Assembly (NCBI RefSeq): GCF_014905175.1
Contig: NC_057791.1
Location: forward strand, 3,100,001-3,164,000
Source: Aphidius gifuensis
Taxonomy: Eukaryota > Arthropoda > Insecta > Hymenoptera > Braconidae
Reading direction: 5' to 3'
Length of the DNA stretch: 64,000 nucleotides
Position numbers and translations under genes: made by a program. This document shows, piece after piece, positions 38,601 through 51,668 of the stretch. Position 1 is the first letter of the stretch. The number at the start of each line of letters is the position of its first letter. The notes below the pieces were generated by a model that was not told the DNA's origin, made no database searches, and saw nothing but the letters and a program-made list of their open reading frames with translations.

Positions 38601-41600
38601 ATTTTACAATTGTTACTATATTTGCACTAGTTTTGTTTGTCTTAGTACGTTTGCACTTTTATTTAATTAATTATCTTCTTTTACTGGCTATTCATATTTT
38701 TTTATTGCATTCAAATATTACATATGCATACTTTTAAATAATTAGTGATATATATAATTTTTTTATTCTATTCTATAACCTAGTTAAAATATATATTACT
38801 TTACGAAAGTTTCATTGTCAAGTGACCGGAAAAAGTATAAATATATACGCAATATAGCGACAGCAATATTTTTTTAACCAAGTTTATCGAAAGAAGTACA
38901 AGGGTATCAGTTGTAAAAATATATAAATTTTTTTTTTTTTTCTTTCTTTAATAATATTTTTAAAACTTTATACACCAATAACGTAATAACTTTTTGTATT
39001 TCTTTTAAAAACTCTAACTAGGTGATTCAACTTGAAAAATTAATTTGAGTAAGCAAATTTTATTGTGACTAACAATTCATCTTTGTGGCAATTTATTATT
39101 TTTATTATTATTTACGTAAAAAAGCTTCGAAGCACGTTTAAATTTTTTAATAATAGAAGTAATCCATCAATAAGTTTTCTACAAATGCACTCATCCTATA
39201 ATCTCAAATAAAAAAAAAGCATGTCACATGAAAATATTAAATATTTTCTTGAATGACATACAGGTACATTTATTTATATTACGTAAAAAAAAAAAAAAAA
39301 AAAAAATGTATATATTTTGAGCATTATCGAAAAAGTTTTACTTGTCGAAAAAAGAAATCTCAAGCTTCTGTATAAATTGATATAGAAACGTGAATTTGCA
39401 CATTCAATATCGAGAGTGTCTACTGAAAATACGAATTTCGATGGATACTATTGATTTACGTCTACGTGCCAGTGAGAGATGCAGTTGGTAAAAGAACCCA
39501 ACGAAAAAAAAATAAATTTATAATAAAAAATAGTTAAGTAGCAAAAGAAAAAGCCACAAAAATATATTCTTAGTTGAAAAACTCGATGAATGTCTTTGGC
39601 AAAATTGAAATATGGTAATATAACATACCAGTTAAAACTTGAAAATCAAAATATAATTATGGTGGATGTTGTATAACTGTATAATATTGTTTGTTAAAGT
39701 TTTAAGAGAAAACTGAAACAACATAGATTGACGTTCATGAATACCCGCATTAATTACAAGTATTATTAGAGAATATAATTAAGAAAATTTTATTGAAAAT
39801 GTAAACATTAAAGATAAACTCAAGATATTTTAATTATGAATTTCTTATATTATTTTCTTGGTATAATATGTTTTAGAACTTGAGGTAAATTTTATTTTTC
39901 ATAAGAAAATTCTTGTGATTTTTTAATTTTTTAAATTGTTAAAATATTCATTTTAAAAATTAGAATAAAGAAGTAATGTTGTAAATAATTTCAATTATTT
40001 AAAATGATAAATCTTTTTACGTTTTATTTTGGCAGTATAATAACGATAATAGCACATATTATTGCATCAATTTATTGATTGATGATAACTGTGTTTTTAT
40101 CTCAACAAATATATCTAAAGTCATTTATCAAACGTTAAAAAATAACAAAAGTAGTTTATCATTAATTAATTTTTATTTTTTTTTTTTTTGTTTGTTTCAG
40201 TTTCTTCTGTTTTCAATTATAAATTGTTTTTTTTTTTTTTTTTTTTTTTGTTCAATATTATTTTTTCTCATTACTAGTTTTATGTTGAGGCACAGTTACC
40301 AAAGCTTATCCAAATGTTATTTACCCACCCTTTAACAGTAACACGATGGCGCGACAACCGACTGGCCTTTTCCCCATTTGCTATATGAAAGCATGGAGAA
40401 AACTACTACAATAATTTGGAACGTTACCAAAAGTTTGAAAATTCCTTTTACCAAATGTTCTCTGTCATTTTAGCCGAAAAAGTTACGTTAAAATATTGAT
40501 AGTATGAACATGCATATTTTTCATCTATACGTAATTTTAATCTATAACTTTAAATTATATATTCTTTTATATTAATATTTTCTCAGATTGTATTTTTCAT
40601 TATGTGAATTCATCTATTGATGCCAAAAATTTATGCTTTCAAGTGAATTTAATATTTTAAATTTTTTTTTAGATTAAATTTTGAGAGTGTTAAATTGAAA
40701 TTATTATTCAATAGCCAAAAAAATGTAATGAAAATTATTACAAATTAAAAAAAATAAGAGCATTGACTTGGTTAAAATGATCATCAGATTAAGCATTATA
40801 AGATTTTGTATGATATGAATTTCTTGTAAAATGAAAACAATATAACAATGACAAATCTTAATAATATAATCCAAACTTGAAATTGTATATTAAATTTTGC
40901 ATATTTTACACGTTGGTACTTATCTATATATATATTTACAAATTCAAAAGATGCATGTTTAAGGAAAATCGTATTTTGCGTTATCGGCATAAATGGTCGA
41001 GGATTTTCTAGCATCTGGGTTATCTCTCACTGGGCTTACATAAATTCAAGAATATATAAAGCCATTGGATTATTGTTTTTGAATCTAGTATAGTTTTATT
41101 TTTTTAATTCAATAAAAATAATCATTGAATATTTTTATTTTATAATCAATTGAGAATCAAACGAAATTTTGAAATTGTTTTAAATATTTATTAACTAAAT
41201 ATGGATTTAATTTTTTTCCAAGAACAACACTTCTATGTGAAATGTAATATCAGGTAATCAATATAAAAAGTTTTATTTAAATATTGATGATGAAAATAAA
41301 TTAAAAAAAAGTAAATATAATATTCATTTCGTGCGTTACTTAAAAATTGTTTGTTTAATAAATTGAAAAGCCAAAACCACATATATTTTTATGTAAATTA
41401 ATAATAAATAAACCCCAATCGAATTAATATTTACTCAGTAATATATTTTATTAATTTCTGAATCCCAAAGTTAAATAATAAATTAAATTTTCATCAAACA
41501 ATTCAATATCATTTTAATGTATATAATGAAAAACAGTCAAGAGATTAAAAAAATTAAACAACTCATATGTATATAGAGGAAAAAAAGTAATTAATGTTGC

Positions 41601-44442
41601 ATATAAAAATATTTGTTTAATGTAAAAAAAAATAAAGTATAAAATTTCAGCATATGCCAATAAAAGTATACCCGCATTTTCTGGAAGTAAAATACTGTTA
41701 CAACTAACACTGGCTTGCAAAAACCACACATCTGTAGCGTGAAATTAGTTTTACCTTATATATTATTAACTTTGTCGTTTCGTCGTTGTCATTGTCATGA
41801 TAGTTATTTTCCCATATTTTACGACAGTTAATATATATTAAAATATACACTAAATATATATATATAGTTTTTACGTAAACTCATTACCAACAATATCAAT
41901 GTAAGCGTTAACCAATTTTAAAAAAAATCTACAAAATTTTAATCTCTCGATTAACCTCGTTCAAATAATTGTTTTTCTACATGTTTTTATTACACAGTAT
42001 ATTTTTTTAATTTTATATTCTTTTTCATTTGCAAAATAAAAAAAAATAAAAAACTCACTTACTGAGAATGGCAGTAAAAAAAAAATTATTCAACATAGTA
42101 TTGATATGAATTTACATTTTTTTTTATAGAACTGTTTTATATTATAAGAAAAAAAATAATTAAGAAAAAAAAAACTACATAAAAATAACAATTTTCATTA
42201 GATTGTTTTTTTTTTTATTTTTTTTTGCAGTTGATAAAACGTCATATAGTAAGAGTGTGTACTGTGTAAACTGAGCGTCAATGCAATTCGATTTAATATT
42301 GCACTTGACGTTGAATCAAACGTACTGCGGATAAACCGGACTCTTTTTGTTTTGAGTAAGAAAAACAAAAAGAAAAAAAATATATTATTACTGCAGAGTC
42401 AAAAGAGCGTAGGTGGTTTTTTTTTTTAAATATATATTAAAATGCTATTTTGTTTTTATTTACTTTTTTGTCATTAACAATTATTTTTTTTCTTGTAAAA
42501 CATATACTGACTGGTGATGTTGAACGTACACTATTTGTCTTTTAATAGATTTGGAAAAAGGGTATATTTGTGTTTTTATGACTTTACAGTGACAATGTGT
42601 AAATAAATAATTAAAATTAGAAAAAAATTTTAATAGATGACTCTAGAAACTGGTTGAGTATTTTGAGTAAATTCCAACAAACTATTATGGCATGATGGGC
42701 ATGCATGCGATGTCTAATCAGAGCTAACTCAATTTCTGGCGACCGTCTCATTGTCGCCTGATTCCAAGCATTTCTCATCTTTCTCTTTGTTTTGTGTCTA
42801 CCAAGAGTAGACTTGAAATTTGCTTTGATAAAATTAAAGTATCATAATAGTTAATTTAAAAAACCATTTTATAGTGTAAAAATAAAAAAAAAAGTAATAG
42901 ACAAATTAAAAAATAAATAACAGACAACTTTTATATCTAAAATAAGTACAATAATTTTTTAGAGAATTACTTGCAAATCTATATATACAAGTATTATTTT
43001 GAAACTCGATGACAAAAAAGTGTTTCATATATATTTTAAGCTGACACCGGGTGCAGTCAAGTACAACTGGTATAAAAATTGCCAAGAACAGTTCTTGGAC
43101 GTTGAAAAAAGTAGAAAAAAAAAAAAAGTCACTGAGAGAAAAATATAAAATAATATAAAATAAAATGGTAGTGGTAACTATATTGTTGTGGACAAGGAAA
43201 CGACTGGGTTACCCACTGTGGCTTACCGAGGGGATTCACTGAGAAATTTGTAATATATACGAAGGTCTAACATACGTTTCGTAAATACTATACATTTCTT
43301 GTATATGTGATTGCAAGGGTGAGCTTTATATCACATGGGAAAATCAGAAAATCCTTCTTGGTTTGATACATAAAAATAAAAATAAATCGTTTTTACTGAT
43401 ATAATAAATATATGAAAAAAAAAAAAAGAAGAAACAAAAAATACTATTATATAAAAGTAAAATAAAAATAAAATATATATAAACGAGAAATGAAATAAAC
43501 TATTAAAATATAAATATTATCGGTCACAGATGATGAAACATCAAAATACTAAAAATTTAAAAAAAAATAGAGACAAAAAGAAATGATCGTTAATGTTATT
43601 TTCATGTAATTTTAATATTTTTTAAAATAAAAATGTCGTTTTGTATGAGCATACGAGATTTTTTATCTTTCCCCATAAACTTTTTCTATAATATTTAAAA
43701 GTAAAATTCATACGTTATTTTAAAAAAATTTTAACTCAAAATGACATATGTCTTGGAGAATAAAAACCTTGTTAATATTTATGTATAATTAAAAATTTAG
43801 TTTGTTGGATAAAATAATGATATTAAATAAGAGGAGAAAAAAAAGCAAAGATATATATTTACATTTTTTTTTTTTTTTTTATGAAATTTAATTTATGTAA
43901 CGTAAAATTGTCTTGGGAATCTTAGTTATCTTGCGGCTGTATTTTGAGGGATAATCGTGGGAAGATACTATGTATATATAGATATAATCTCAGCATAGGA
44001 TTCGTCATTACATGCAACCCTTTAGTTCGTTGAATAGCGTGTCAGACGTCGTGGGTTAGTAATAACGTTCGTAATAACCTCAAGTAAGACGTTATAAGAC
44101 TGGTAGTTTCATGCTTAAGTAAAAGCTCAGTGTACAATCGTGCCATCCACGCGATTCAACAACTATTATTTTAACTCTTTTTTAAGCTTATTTTTTTTAG
44201 TATTTAGCAAATTCTATTTTTCTTAATTTTCGTATTTTAATTTCTTTAGTTTGTTTTTATATTTTATCTCTTGGTGAATGGTAGATTTTTGTTGAGCTTT
44301 GTACACGCATCACGATATCTATATGCTGAATGGAGGGTAATTTATTCCCTCACCCTAAAACACTTTTCTTTCTTTCAATTTTTTTTTTTTTTTATTCACT
44401 ATACTGTATACCTTTTATTTATTTATTTTTTTTTTTAACACA
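35635..44442. other. long AT-rich gene-poor stretch
   Basis: I can support no complete gene in these 8.8 kb. Weak candidates follow. A TATA-like TATAAAT at about 39371 is followed by ATG at 39440 and a 15-codon frame (MDTIDLRLRASERCS) ending at TG/GTAAAA. A strong T-rich acceptor at 42230 is followed by short frames that close near 42270-42280. A 22-codon frame starts at ATG 40345 (MARQPTGLFPICYMK). All could be chance. Confidence 0.35.
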
Positions 44443-44586
44443 GTACATCGGAAGAAATATCTCAGCTTCGGGTCACCGATGAATCCGGGTAAAATTCACC
44501 GCAGGCGTTACCCCGGAACTAATTCGTCGACACTACCGAAGAATAATTTCATGGTTTATCCACGAATAGTTAAACGAATTCACTGA
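44443..44586 (+). other. candidate terminal coding exon, + strand
   Basis: A long T-rich tract ends in AACACAG. A GC-rich open frame follows to TGA at about 44586: about 47 codons beginning YHRKKYLSFGSPMNPGK and ending VYPRIVKRIH, highly basic. It stands out in composition from everything around it. No preceding exon could be tied to it and no family is recognised. Confidence 0.27.
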
Positions 44587-47222
44587 GTTTTTGTTGAAAA
44601 TTTTAACTTGCTACACGATCTTTGAGTGCATTAAGTGTCTTATCTTTAATGAGATATCTAATGAGAAAATTATTCAATTTTAATATTCAATAAACACATT
44701 AAACTTGACTATATATAAAAAAAAAAAAAAAAGAAAGGTCGTTAAATTATTATCCTATTTTTGTTATCTATAGATTAATAATAAATTGTATTATATTGTT
44801 TGATTAAAACTGCTGCGACGTATGGTAATATATATGCGGTAATTTTAATAAATAATTTAAATTAAAAAATCATTCAATCTTGTAGAATCAAGTGGTTAAT
44901 GTGCAATATGATACTCAACGTATTAATAATAATATTAATACATTAGTAAATATTTACATCACATGTTTATAAAGTCTTTTCATTAGAAAAGCTGAGTAAC
45001 GATGGTGCCATAAACAACATGGGTCGCAAAGTGTTTAGTAGAGTACTTGAGCCAACTAGCCTTTGGCCTCATTTTAAACCCAACAAGCTTTTATTATATA
45101 TTCGATAATATATTTTACATATTCATTTGAATAATACAAAATAATAATATTTGTCCAAAACATTGTTAAACATTTTTATTTTAACAAGTTATGTTTGTTT
45201 TTGAATTATTAATTTTATAAAATTTAAATGTATAGTGGTTCAATTAATTTTTATATTTACTTTGTTTAAAAATTTTTTAAATATATATAATTACAGGTAA
45301 ATTTTAATAATAAATAGAAAAAAAATGTCTAGCACTTATATATCTGAGCATGTTGATTTTATCAAAAACATTTCTCACTTTCGATGATTAGAGCCGGTCA
45401 CGATCAACAGTGTATATCCGTTACCAATATTAAAATGATTACCTTAATCACGCTAGCTATTTTATCCCGTGACAATATCTCATTTTGCGGTAAATTTATT
45501 CCCGATGATGATCGACCAAACAAATCAAATAGTCTTTAAATTATAACTCACTATCTTTCAAGACAATCTATCATGTTCAAGTTCAATATAATAACGTTTT
45601 TGTTTTTTTAAAAAAAATATTGCGTAGTAGTAATATTTATTTTCATAAATTAAAATATTTTAATTAAATTTGAAAGTTGAAAAAAATAAATAACCAATTA
45701 AAATTTTTAATACTATAATTTACTCGGATTACAACTTGGTTTTTAGAGAAAATTAAAATTTATATAACAATGATATAGTCAGTAGTGTATACTTGTGTAC
45801 AGACATATATATGTTTCAAAAATTCTCATTTCACCAAGAAGACAATGTGTTCGGCTAATTCCCATTAGAAATGTGAGCAAAGCACGTAATGGCTTGACGA
45901 TGCCCTTTTTGGACATTGTGTTATTTTGAAACGATACATGTTTGTTATTTTAAACTAAACAAACGTGGCAAACCAACATTGTGGTCATTTTGTTGCACAT
46001 CACCACAAAATGTGTCCACGTTGATTAATCACAAAATACATTTGTCTCACTCTCTTAATTTTCTATATATTATATATAATCAAAATAATTCTTTCTCACT
46101 CACCCATACTCTTGTATAGTGCACTGTGTATTCTCTTCATTAGAGTACCCTTCACTCGCGTTACTGTCATTTACAGGAGAATGCCAGTCTAGTTTGTGTA
46201 CAAGCCTTCACCATGTATATGCCGATCGCATAGTTAACTCAAATTATAATCCTCATTGGCTTGAGGGGCCTGAAAACAAAGTACATATATTTTTAATTTA
46301 AATTCAACATTATATCAAAGTTTTATTATGAAAAATATATTTTTTTACTTTATATGTATACTATGTGCGAGCTTTTTTTATTTTAAAAAAATTTTAATCA
46401 TATTTTTACAGGCTTGAGTGCGTTGAAATAAGTTGAATTGACGATATATAAGACAAATTTTTTTGGCACAAAATATAAATAAATCATTTTACAAATAAAA
46501 AAACGCAAAAATCAAATCTATATTTTTTTTTTTTTTTACTGATGTGAGAAAAAAAGCTTATCGTTTGGCACAGTGTTTTCGTTTTGAACCATGACATTTG
46601 TTTCTTTTCTTATCTTTATTTCATTTTTTTTATTTCGTTCTGAAAATATTTTTTATTCTTTAGTAATTCGTCATCAGAGGGTTGGTAAAAAAAAAAAAAA
46701 AAAAGATTTGGAGATTGATCTTTTTCTTCTTTCTATTTTATTTTTTGACATAAGAGACACGAGTTGAGGATGACGAGGGATATTTATCCGAATATATCCT
46801 TTGCCCTTTTTTCTTATTCTTGGAAAATCGCTTGTGTGTGGGTGTATGTATGTATGAGTGGTTCAATAGGACAGTTAATTTTAAGATTATTTAATCAGTA
46901 AAGGGATGATATGATCAAGCTTGAGGTTATTTGAAAAAGTAGGTTTATATTACGACAAACCAGCACATGATGTAAATAAAAACTTGATGAATCGGCAACG
47001 TAATGAAAAAACAATAGTTGTATTTATTTTTATTTTCGATTAGCTTTATTTTTATTTGATGTTGATGATGAGGATGTTTTATCAAGGGTGAGATATATAT
47101 TTAGAAACAAAATGAGAAATGACAATATACTATTTGAAAGATGAAAAGGCAACGTAAACAGTTGTCGAAATCAAAGATCACACACCATTAACTAAAATTT
47201 ATTTTGTTGATTTTTTATTGTT
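44587..47222. other. AT-rich spacer
   Basis: No gene supported. A - strand frame at about 45430-45530 is open for 31 codons before a donor-like AAG/GTAATC. Two + frames at 45916-46119 and 46119-46301 lack ATG starts and domain features. Confidence 0.4.
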
Positions 47223-47765
47223 TTCTCTCCAGGTGTGTATTTTCTTTTTTTTCTTTTTGCTATTTTGTTTGTTAGTTTACATTGCAAGTTGATATATATC
47301 TCTCGGGAAATCGCCCTGCATAAATTTCATCATTTTCTTTTTTGAAATTGCACGATTTTTTATTGTTTTAAAAATTCATGATTAAATTACAATTGTATAT
47401 GTAAATTGAATAAAATAAATCATTATCCATTAAAAGTGTGTAATGAAAAATTTATAAATTAATAAAATTATATATTATTTAAAAATTTTCAACAATATGA
47501 AATTTACAATTTATGTATATCTAATGCTTGTATAGTTTAATTTTTGAATCATGTCACGTTCTGACAAATCCTCGTCTTTGCAACAACTTTCTAATACCCT
47601 AACAAATTCACAAGATATATTATTGAAATGCAAACTGGACAATCAATATGAAATTAAATTTCCATAATATTGAAAAACAAAAAATAAATAAGTAATGAAT
47701 AAATGAAATATATTTAAAAATAAATCTTCATTAAAATAGATTTCATATTATCAGACAATATAATA

Positions 47766-47794
47766 CACTGAGAAAAAAAAATAACAATTTTTAC
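47766..47794 (+). repeat. left terminal inverted repeat
   Basis: 29 bases, perfect inverted match to 48912-48940, starting CACTGAG. Confidence 0.95.
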
Positions 47795-48911
47795 TATGCT
47801 AGCAGGGTAATCGTCGGGTAAAACTCGATTTTGGGGTTTTTTCATGTTCTGATATATAAAAATTATTGTTTAGATTATATAAATTACTTTGCAGCACAGT
47901 AAAAATTGGGATATGCCAGGGTAGTATTTATTGGTATAACAAATATTGATAAGCTTAATACAATTATTACAGTTTTATTCAAATAAAATACTGAGCTTTG
48001 GATAATTTTTATTGTGCTGAACACTAAACATTACTCTGCAGCATGGTAAAATTCAACCCTCGGTAATCTTCGGCGCTGTTCGATAATTATCGTGTCAGGC
48101 TTTTGTTATTTTTGTTATTGTGAGACGCTTTTTTAGGTATTTGTACGTCCAGCGGTCTAACGGCACCGTAATTATACATAATATTGATATTAATTAATTA
48201 TTGAATAAAAGTGCAGTTATCTAAGAAAAATCTAGACTTAATTTGAGTACTTTTTACTCGCTAATTATTTATAGATATCACTAATGAAATGGAAGTGTGA
48301 ACATAATTTGTGTGCAGTTTTCATTTGTTTTATCGTGAATGATAGCAGTGAGGATGGTCTCAATTTTTATATTATAAACAATATTTTAATGGAAACATCA
48401 CACAATATATTTTATAACAAAAAATTATTAACTGTATTTTAAATGAACACACCGAGCATTATGAAGTTAATAAAATTTTGTCGTGAAAATTTAGATTTGA
48501 ATAAAATATATAATTATAAGTTAACATATATAACACAAATTTAAATACAAATTTATTGTTAAAATTGGATATAAAAAAAATACATTAAATAAAATTTTAT
48601 TTTTTGTATCGTTATTTAATTTCCTTTCATTTATTTTTTAAGCAATATTTAAAAAGATAATATATTTAGATTTTTATTAATTCAAATAATAAAATTGTTG
48701 GTAATACATCAAACTTTACTTATCGACACTATATTTTTAATTATTGTATGTATAGTTAAAATTACTGTGCTTGGCATGGTAATTTTGTCCAACCAATACA
48801 AATTAAATGGCACGAAGGGTAAAAATTATTGTTCCCATTGTAATATATGTTAAACTTACAAAATACCCGGCCTTTACTACGCAGCACAGTAATTTTTATT
48901 TGATTTTAGTT

Positions 48912-48940
48912 GTAAAAATTGTTATTTTTTTTTCTCAGTG
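48912..48940 (-). repeat. right terminal inverted repeat
   Basis: 29 bases, perfect inverted match to 47766-47794, ending CTCAGTG. Confidence 0.95.
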
Positions 48941-49905
48941 TATATAAAAAAACTCAGCAAAGAAAAAACTGTTTATATTGAAAAATAATGAATAATATTG
49001 ACTGGTACATGAAGGATTTATTTTTCAATCCAGATTTTATTCTCTGGAGAATAAAGAATATTCTGGAAAAAAACTAACGAATAATAATTCAACGATATTG
49101 CAGAGGTTGATTTAAAATTAATATATTCAATTAAATAAGAGAATAGTTTTCCTTTGTAAATTTTTGCTGAGATTAGGTAATATTAAATTTAGAAAGTTAT
49201 ATATGTATCACGTCAAATTTTCAAGCATTGTTTCAATAATGAAAATTTTTGATATATATCAAAGAGTGAATATGATGGGCAATAAGCTCGTCCACCCATA
49301 TGAATAAATAAGTATATTACATATAGGTATATTTACAGCTGATGAGAAAGTGCATCAAGACCAAATATGGTAATTGTAAATTTATACAGACACACACAAC
49401 TAGCCTCTAGGTATGTTGTTTGCATATTTACAGTCAAGTTTATAAGTGCCCATCAATGTATTCAGATGCTTCACAAGCATCATCACATGGTTATCATCTA
49501 GATATGTTTCCTCTAGTAATTAACGTTAACATTGGACACATATTACTGATTTTAACAACAAGATATTTCATATGTCATAATAATAATAATAATAATAATT
49601 TACGAGCTTAAAAAATATTAATTTAATGAATTTTCGTTGTAAAAATAAATGTTTACGTTTATTAATTTTAATAATTATTTTAATGAGAATTTAATTTTTT
49701 GCTTGAAATTAAAATAATAATTTTTATTTCCTTCCATTTAAACATGTATGTATATTTTTTCATATATATAAAATGTATTAAAAATATAAATAAAAAATTT
49801 AAATAAAAGCAAAGAAATAAAAAAAAAAAAATAAAAAAAAATATGCAGTATTCATGAAATTTTACTAAAAGCCAAAGTAACCAGCAGCCAATCGTGACCA
49901 GTGTC

Positions 49906-51239
49906 ACCTATTCTGTATTAAAAAAAAAATAAATAGCAATTAAATTGTCGAATTTAAAACGACTGGAACGAATTAATTTAATCGTGTGTGAATTTTTTTT
50001 CAACATTTTAAAATTAAATAAATAACCACAGGTTTATTTGACATTGTAAATATTAACTCAATGTTTGTAATGAAAGAAAATTTAATCAATTATAACTTCA
50101 CCATCTGCTCAATCAATCTGGTAAAAATTCATTATGGTTGGTTTTTTTTTTGTTTAATTTCCCATATATATATTTAAACTGTTTTCCTTGTGGTGTCTTA
50201 CTGGAACAATTAAAATTATTTGTTAACTAGTTTTATTAACAAATAATAAATATTTTTTATCAAATTCAATAATAGACGTTTTATAGATCTTACTCTTTAT
50301 TGAGAACTGCAGTTTTACTTTGAAAAACAAGATCTCACCAAACGAACTTTGACTTTTATAAGTTCTTTTAAACGTCCATTAATTGTTAAATTTATTTTTA
50401 AAGTATTCTTTTATTACCTGGGGTATGCTTAATTGTATTTCATCAATTTTATTACATAACTTAGATTCTCACGAGCATCATAATTATTAACAGCATCTTC
50501 ATTTTTTTTTTTTTTTAACAATTCTTATTTTTGTATTTGGAAATATTTTTCCCATAGATCTTACATGACTAAAATTTCTTTACGAGCTGGTGTGTAGATG
50601 CACTCATTGTTCTTTTAAGTCATCATTTTTTTTTTCTAAAAATTTAATAAAAATATAAATAATTATTTAACATATCTACTCTATGTACATGCCATATAGA
50701 TTTTATTTTAAACTATAATAATAAATAATTCAATTAATTAATTTAGTTTACCAATAATTTTTTTTAACAATAAATAAACATATTTTATAGGAAAAAAAAA
50801 AAAAAATAAATTCAAAATAGTAGAAAAGAAAGAAATTTTAATTACCAATCAAAATCCATAATGGCGTCTGAAATTCCTAAATTTACCGCTAGAGTTCTCA
50901 TAATCACGAACACACAAAGCCACAACGCTGCTACGCTAGTCTACATAAATTGTATCTATCTCGGTCTTTTCGCGTGTGGCTTTGGTTAGATAAGGTTGCT
51001 TGGGCATTGCACGTTGAGAAAAAAAAAAAGTAAAAAATTCATCAATTTATTGAGGTAAATATATGGTACAATCTAATAAAATTTAGATTATATTTATAAT
51101 ATTAATTAATTATTAATTAATTATTTTTGTATATTTTTCTATTTGTTATAGAAATCAAAATTGAAAAAGTATCTTTCCACTCATTTACCAAATTCCTAAC
51201 CTATACAATTTCATTATCCAGCTTTTTTATAAAATTTTT
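49906..51239. other. spacer between the duplication and the Fanzor locus
   Basis: Mostly AT-rich. A GC-richer island at about 50860-51010 contains, on the - strand, an ATG in ATTATGG followed after 14 bases by a donor-like TG/GTAATT. Left of it (50300-50590, - strand) several short open frames succeed each other in different frames. This could be a decayed gene or chance. The island could alternatively be promoter DNA of the Fanzor gene. Confidence 0.3.
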
Positions 51240-51564
51240 TATCGGTATTATTATTATTATTATTATTATTGTTGTTAATATGAATATTTTTTTTTATTGT
51301 TTAATGATTAGAAATTATCATACTTGTTTATCAAAATGTGTCGATAATTGACCTGAATTTATTTCAAATCTAATTGTTAAACAATAAAAAAAAATAATTT
51401 TTTTTTCTCGTTAAATTTTTTTCTTTTATTTAATTATTTATCGGTGGTATCATTGTTATTATTATTAATATTTTTATTTATTGTTCGATAATTAGAGATA
51501 ATCAATCATCTTCATTGTGTTGATTATCGATCTGAATTTATTTCAAATCTAATTGAACAATAAA
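51240..51564 (+). repeat. imperfect tandem duplication upstream of the Fanzor gene
   Basis: A unit of about 130-150 bases occurs twice (about 51240-51388 and 51438-51564). Each runs from TTATCGGT through an ATT-rich part to a shared core (CTGAATTTATTTCAAATCTA and on to TTG) and AACAATAAA. The core is identical in both over at least 24 bases, while the rest has diverged by indels. It does not encode a conserved peptide in both copies. It lies 105-430 bases before the Fanzor ATG. Confidence 0.75.
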
Positions 51565-51582
51565 TAAAAATAAACGAATAAA

Positions 51583-51592
51583 TATATATATA
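51583..51592 (+). promoter_or_regulatory. possible TATA element of the Fanzor gene
   Basis: TATATATATA lies 77 bases before the ATG and is followed by a long pyrimidine tract (51599-51660). AT runs are common here, so this is weak. Confidence 0.3.
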
Positions 51593-51668
51593 GTTTATCC
51601 TTTTTTTTTTTTTTTTTTTTTCCTCCTTCTCTTTCTCTCCTTTTCTTTCTCCTTTTTTTGCATTAACC

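Larger units (their letters stand above)
47766..48940. mobile_element. non-autonomous DNA transposon with 29-base perfect TIRs
   Basis: The first 29 bases (CACTGAG, nine A, then TAACAATTTTTAC) are the exact reverse complement of the last 29 (48912-48940). The symmetry extends outward through TA on both sides. Copy 1 of the surrounding duplication lacks it. Comparing the two sites (CAGACAATATATAAA in copy 1) suggests that a short TA-rich target, TA or TATA, was duplicated. There is no open frame of useful length inside, so it must be moved in trans. At 1175 bases it is long for a MITE. TIR sequence and target fit a TA-targeting cut-and-paste group, but I cannot name the superfamily. Confidence 0.88.
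47223..49905 (+). repeat. 1.5-kb duplicated block, copy 2 (split by an insertion)
   Basis: Direct repeat of 24830-26314, about 22 kb away, with the same outer limits (TTCTCTCC... to ...CAGTGTC). It is interrupted at 47764-48942 by a terminal-inverted-repeat element. It also has a 12-base gain near 49790 compared with copy 1. It ends 1.76 kb before the Fanzor start codon. Confidence 0.9.
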
